A stretch of 16,516 bases of DNA from contig CAYOZL010000054.1 of the NCBI GenBank assembly GCA_964408435.1, positions 1 through 16,516 of the forward strand, read 5' to 3'. Under the pieces are notes generated by a model. That model was not told the DNA's origin and did not search any database. It was given only the letters and a program-made list of their open reading frames with translations. Positions 15,000-16,516 of this stretch are shown here, piece by piece; the stretch's first letter is position 1; the number at the start of each line of letters is the position of its first letter. This DNA comes from CAYOZL01 sp964408435. GTDB lineage: Bacteria; Bdellovibrionota_C; UBA2361; SZUA-149; CAYOZL01. The translations under genes and the position numbers were made by a program.

Positions 15000-15449
15000 T
15001 TAAGAAGCAATAATAGACAAATTGCAATCCTCTATTTTACCAAGATATATAACTGATACCGCTTTATTCTTGTTCCACGTTTGACACTTATTTCCAAAGA
15101 CCTTCCTAAGAAGCTGTCTCCATGGCCTTCTCTTTCCATTGCCTGGGCTAGTCTTTCCATGAATTACATACATTTTGTTATCTCCACAATCTAAGGCTCT
15201 CATAACTGTGTCGTATAGTAATTTTTTACTCTGACTAACCAAAAGATTTTTCCTACCATCACATTGAACATCTAAAACAAAGCACCCATCCTCAAGACTA
15301 ATCTTAAGATTTGGGTTAGCAAGTTCTGAATATGGTTCAATACTCAATCGTGCAGAAGAACGATTGTTAGACTTTGCATCTCTCCTATTGTTTGATGAAG
15401 AACGATAAACTTTACGGATCGAGGACTGACTGCATAATACACTCGCCAA
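15000..15449 (-). CDS. Small basic protein with an Smr-like C-terminal domain
   Basis: A 149-residue protein starting at TTG 15449. That start is well supported because AAGGAG lies six bases upstream on the minus strand. Residues 1-45 are basic and Ser/Asn/Arg-rich without visible structure. From about residue 55 the layout follows the Smr (MutS2 C-terminal) domain: LDVQCDGR where LDLHG is expected, a helix (LLVSQSKKLLYDTVMRALDCG), then MYVIHGKTSPGNGKRRPWRQLLRKVFG matching the I-H-G-K-G motif and its helix, and a final AVSVIYLGK. Smr domains bind or nick DNA or cleave RNA. Here the second motif is kept, but the first has Gln in place of His, which may weaken catalysis. The call rests on reading the motifs by eye. 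The gene is flanked upstream by two palindromic elements and ends in TAA. Confidence 0.65.
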   Translation of the reverse strand: MASVLCSQSSIRKVYRSSSNNRRDAKSNNRSSARLSIEPYSELANPNLKISLEDGCFVLDVQCDGRKNLLVSQSKKLLYDTVMRALDCGDNKMYVIHGKTSPGNGKRRPWRQLLRKVFGNKCQTWNKNKAVSVIYLGKIEDCNLSIIAS

Positions 15450-15455
15450 AACAAA

Positions 15456-15461
15456 CTCCTT
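15456..15461 (-). promoter_or_regulatory. Strong ribosome binding site that fixes a TTG start
   Basis: The minus strand reads AAAAAGGAG and then, after six bases, the TTG start of the Smr-like gene at 15449. Most other starts in the window have weak sites, so this one stands out. Confidence 0.7.
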
Positions 15462-15548
15462 TTTCCTTCTAGAATTTACCAGCTCACTAATAATCCTTGA
15501 GAACTGCTAAAGAATTTCTTCTACTATGTTAAATTATGCAATGTAATA

Positions 15549-15625
15549 ATATAGTTGACTTAGTTTAATTTTCAGTTAACTCGCTTCGCTTTATCTTACT
15601 AAAAATCAATCTAAGTCAACTATAT
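15549..15625. repeat. Inverted repeat element 1 (15-bp arms)
   Basis: ATATAGTTGACTTAG at 15549-15563 and CTAAGTCAACTATAT at 15611-15625 are perfect reverse complements, 47 bases apart. The middle contains AACTCGCTTCGCTTTATC, richer in G+C than the flanks. There is no gene in it. It looks like a small non-coding palindromic element, not a terminator. Confidence 0.85.
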
Positions 15626-15648
15626 GTTGTCTTTCGCTGCGCTCGGCA

Positions 15649-15696
15649 ATATACTAGTCGTGACTTAAACGTAAAACTAAATCACGACTAGTATAT
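15649..15696. repeat. Inverted repeat element 2 (15-bp arms)
   Basis: ATATACTAGTCGTGA at 15649-15663 and TCACGACTAGTATAT at 15682-15696 are perfect reverse complements with an 18-base loop. It lies 23 bases from element 1, and the linker between them holds CTTTCGCTGCGCTCGGC. On the minus strand it is about 30 bases past the M23 stop, but no T-run follows, so a classical terminator is unlikely. Confidence 0.85.
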
Positions 15697-15725
15697 CATT
15701 TTATAATTTTAAACAAAAGAGACTA

Positions 15726-16516
15726 TTAATTTGAAAGTGACTTACTAACTTTTTCTATTTTTCTAAATACATGATTCTTAACCCAATTAGCATCAAGCCA
15801 CTCTCTTGGGTTAACTGGGATATTAGCAATTCGATATTCAAAATGAAGGTGGTCACCTCCTGCAAGCCCAGTCTCTCCGCTTCTTCCTATTATTTCTTTT
15901 CTTTCTACATCCTGACCAACAGAAACCTCTAATTCACTTAAATGTCCGTATAATGAAATTAGCCCCATACCATGGTCGATCACTACAGCATTGCCATAAA
16001 TGCCAAAATGCTCTGCAAGAACCACAGTCCCTGAATTACTTGCTAAAACCTTATCTCTTTTTACAGATGCAAGATCTAGACCATCATGAGTAGAGCCCCC
16101 TGCATCAATACCATCTAAAGAGTAGGCTCTACTTTCCCCAAAATTAGAAGTCGTTGTAGCAGCCATAGGTTTTACAAATTTTTCTCTAGAAATTGGCTTA
16201 CTTTCTAAGCCTAAATTAGCTAATCTTTTTTGAAGCTGCATTCGGTAATCTTGGTTAACTTTTTTAAAAACTTCTACACTATTTGCCTCTACACTATCTA
16301 TTCCTTCAATATCTAAGTCCCCGAACTCTTCATATAAAGGTAACACTTTATTTTGTACAAAATTCTCTGATATTTTGATTTTAGAGTCTCGTCTCTTAAA
16401 GTTTCTTATTCGTAATTTTAATTTTCTTTGAGTCATATTCCCTGCAGTATCTCTTGCATAAATCATCACAGGACCTTTCATTTCAATTGGAAGAGCAAAT
16501 AATACTGCATACAAAT
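15726..16516 (-). CDS. M23-family metallopeptidase (5' end outside window)
   Basis: The last 262 or so residues of a zinc endopeptidase that cuts peptidoglycan cross-bridges in the periplasm. The frame is open to the window edge; the TTG at 16514 is probably not the true start, because the sequence there (LFALPIEMKGPVMIYARDTAGN) reads as an Ig-like strand pair inside a longer protein. A helical linker follows, to about residue 115. The peptidase domain is at about 123-240: H143-x3-D147 in STHDGLDLAS, GNAVVIDHGMGLISLYGHLS with His 191, and HLHFEYR with His 222 and His 224. All zinc-binding and catalytic residues are kept, so the enzyme should be active. It ends in TAA, and two palindromic elements lie downstream. 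Confidence 0.9.
   Translation of the reverse strand, partial: LYAVLFALPIEMKGPVMIYARDTAGNMTQRKLKLRIRNFKRRDSKIKISENFVQNKVLPLYEEFGDLDIEGIDSVEANSVEVFKKVNQDYRMQLQKRLANLGLESKPISREKFVKPMAATTTSNFGESRAYSLDGIDAGGSTHDGLDLASVKRDKVLASNSGTVVLAEHFGIYGNAVVIDHGMGLISLYGHLSELEVSVGQDVERKEIIGRSGETGLAGGDHLHFEYRIANIPVNPREWLDANWVKNHVFRKIEKVSKSLSN

Noticed and set aside
15631..15647. TCGCTGCGCTCGG resembles a segment near the ColE1/pUC replication origin, suggesting vector contamination
   Set aside because: Only about 13 bases agree and the flanks are A+T-rich and unrelated; a chance match within a palindromic block.
15450..15725. Possible integron attC site or tRNA in the gene-free gap
   Set aside because: The arms lack the attC core pattern (GTTRRRY with RYYYAAC), no cassette or integrase is nearby, and no cloverleaf can be drawn.

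Overview
The window is an A+T-rich stretch (about one third G+C by eye) from a Gram-negative bacterium. Two genes carry clear lipoprotein signal peptides, others carry Sec signal peptides, and an M23 peptidase and a class C beta-lactamase-like hydrolase point to a cell envelope. The mix of families (HTTM-domain membrane protein, GEVED-domain surface protein, FrhB-like ferredoxin protein, MenE-like ligase, M23 peptidase with an Ig-like front part) suggests an environmental, possibly marine, bacterium of the deltaproteobacterial/Bdellovibrionota/SAR324 kind. That placement is an inference; no rRNA, tRNA or other marker gene is present to test it. Most genes are chromosomal housekeeping or envelope genes. 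I see no prophage, transposase, CRISPR array or tRNA.

Layout. All genes except the HTTM locus lie on the minus strand. Read in transcription order from the right end they are: a 3' part of an M23 peptidase; a 276-bp gap with two perfect 15-bp inverted repeats; a small Smr-like protein with a TTG start fixed by a strong ribosome binding site; a MenE-like acyl-CoA ligase with a perfect 17-bp inverted repeat inside its first codons; a TetR regulator; a soluble TraD/VirD4-like ATPase; a DoxX-like membrane protein; an FrhB-like iron-sulfur protein; and a GT4-type glycosyltransferase 13 bp after it. The HTTM locus follows on the plus strand, split by one in-frame TGA. A divergent promoter region separates it from a second minus-strand run: TPR protein, adenine phosphoribosyltransferase, beta-lactamase-like hydrolase, a small cysteine-containing lipoprotein, a DUF3313-type lipoprotein, and finally a large secreted GEVED protein that runs off the left edge.

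How the genes may work together. The TPR/Apt/hydrolase/lipoprotein run is tightly packed and is probably one transcript that mixes purine salvage with periplasmic and envelope proteins. FrhB-like plus glycosyltransferase looks like a two-gene unit that modifies an envelope sugar or carries out a reductive step. The ligase, if truly MenE, makes the menaquinone intermediate o-succinylbenzoyl-CoA. The TraD-like ATPase stands alone without conjugation partners.

The strongest unusual signals are: the 17-bp inverted repeat inside the ligase coding region; the two 15-bp inverted repeats next to the Smr-like gene; the in-frame TGA in the HTTM gene, in a window where only one other gene ends in TGA; and the orphan TraD-like ATPase. 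None of these is proof of a new system, but each can be tested by comparative genomics.
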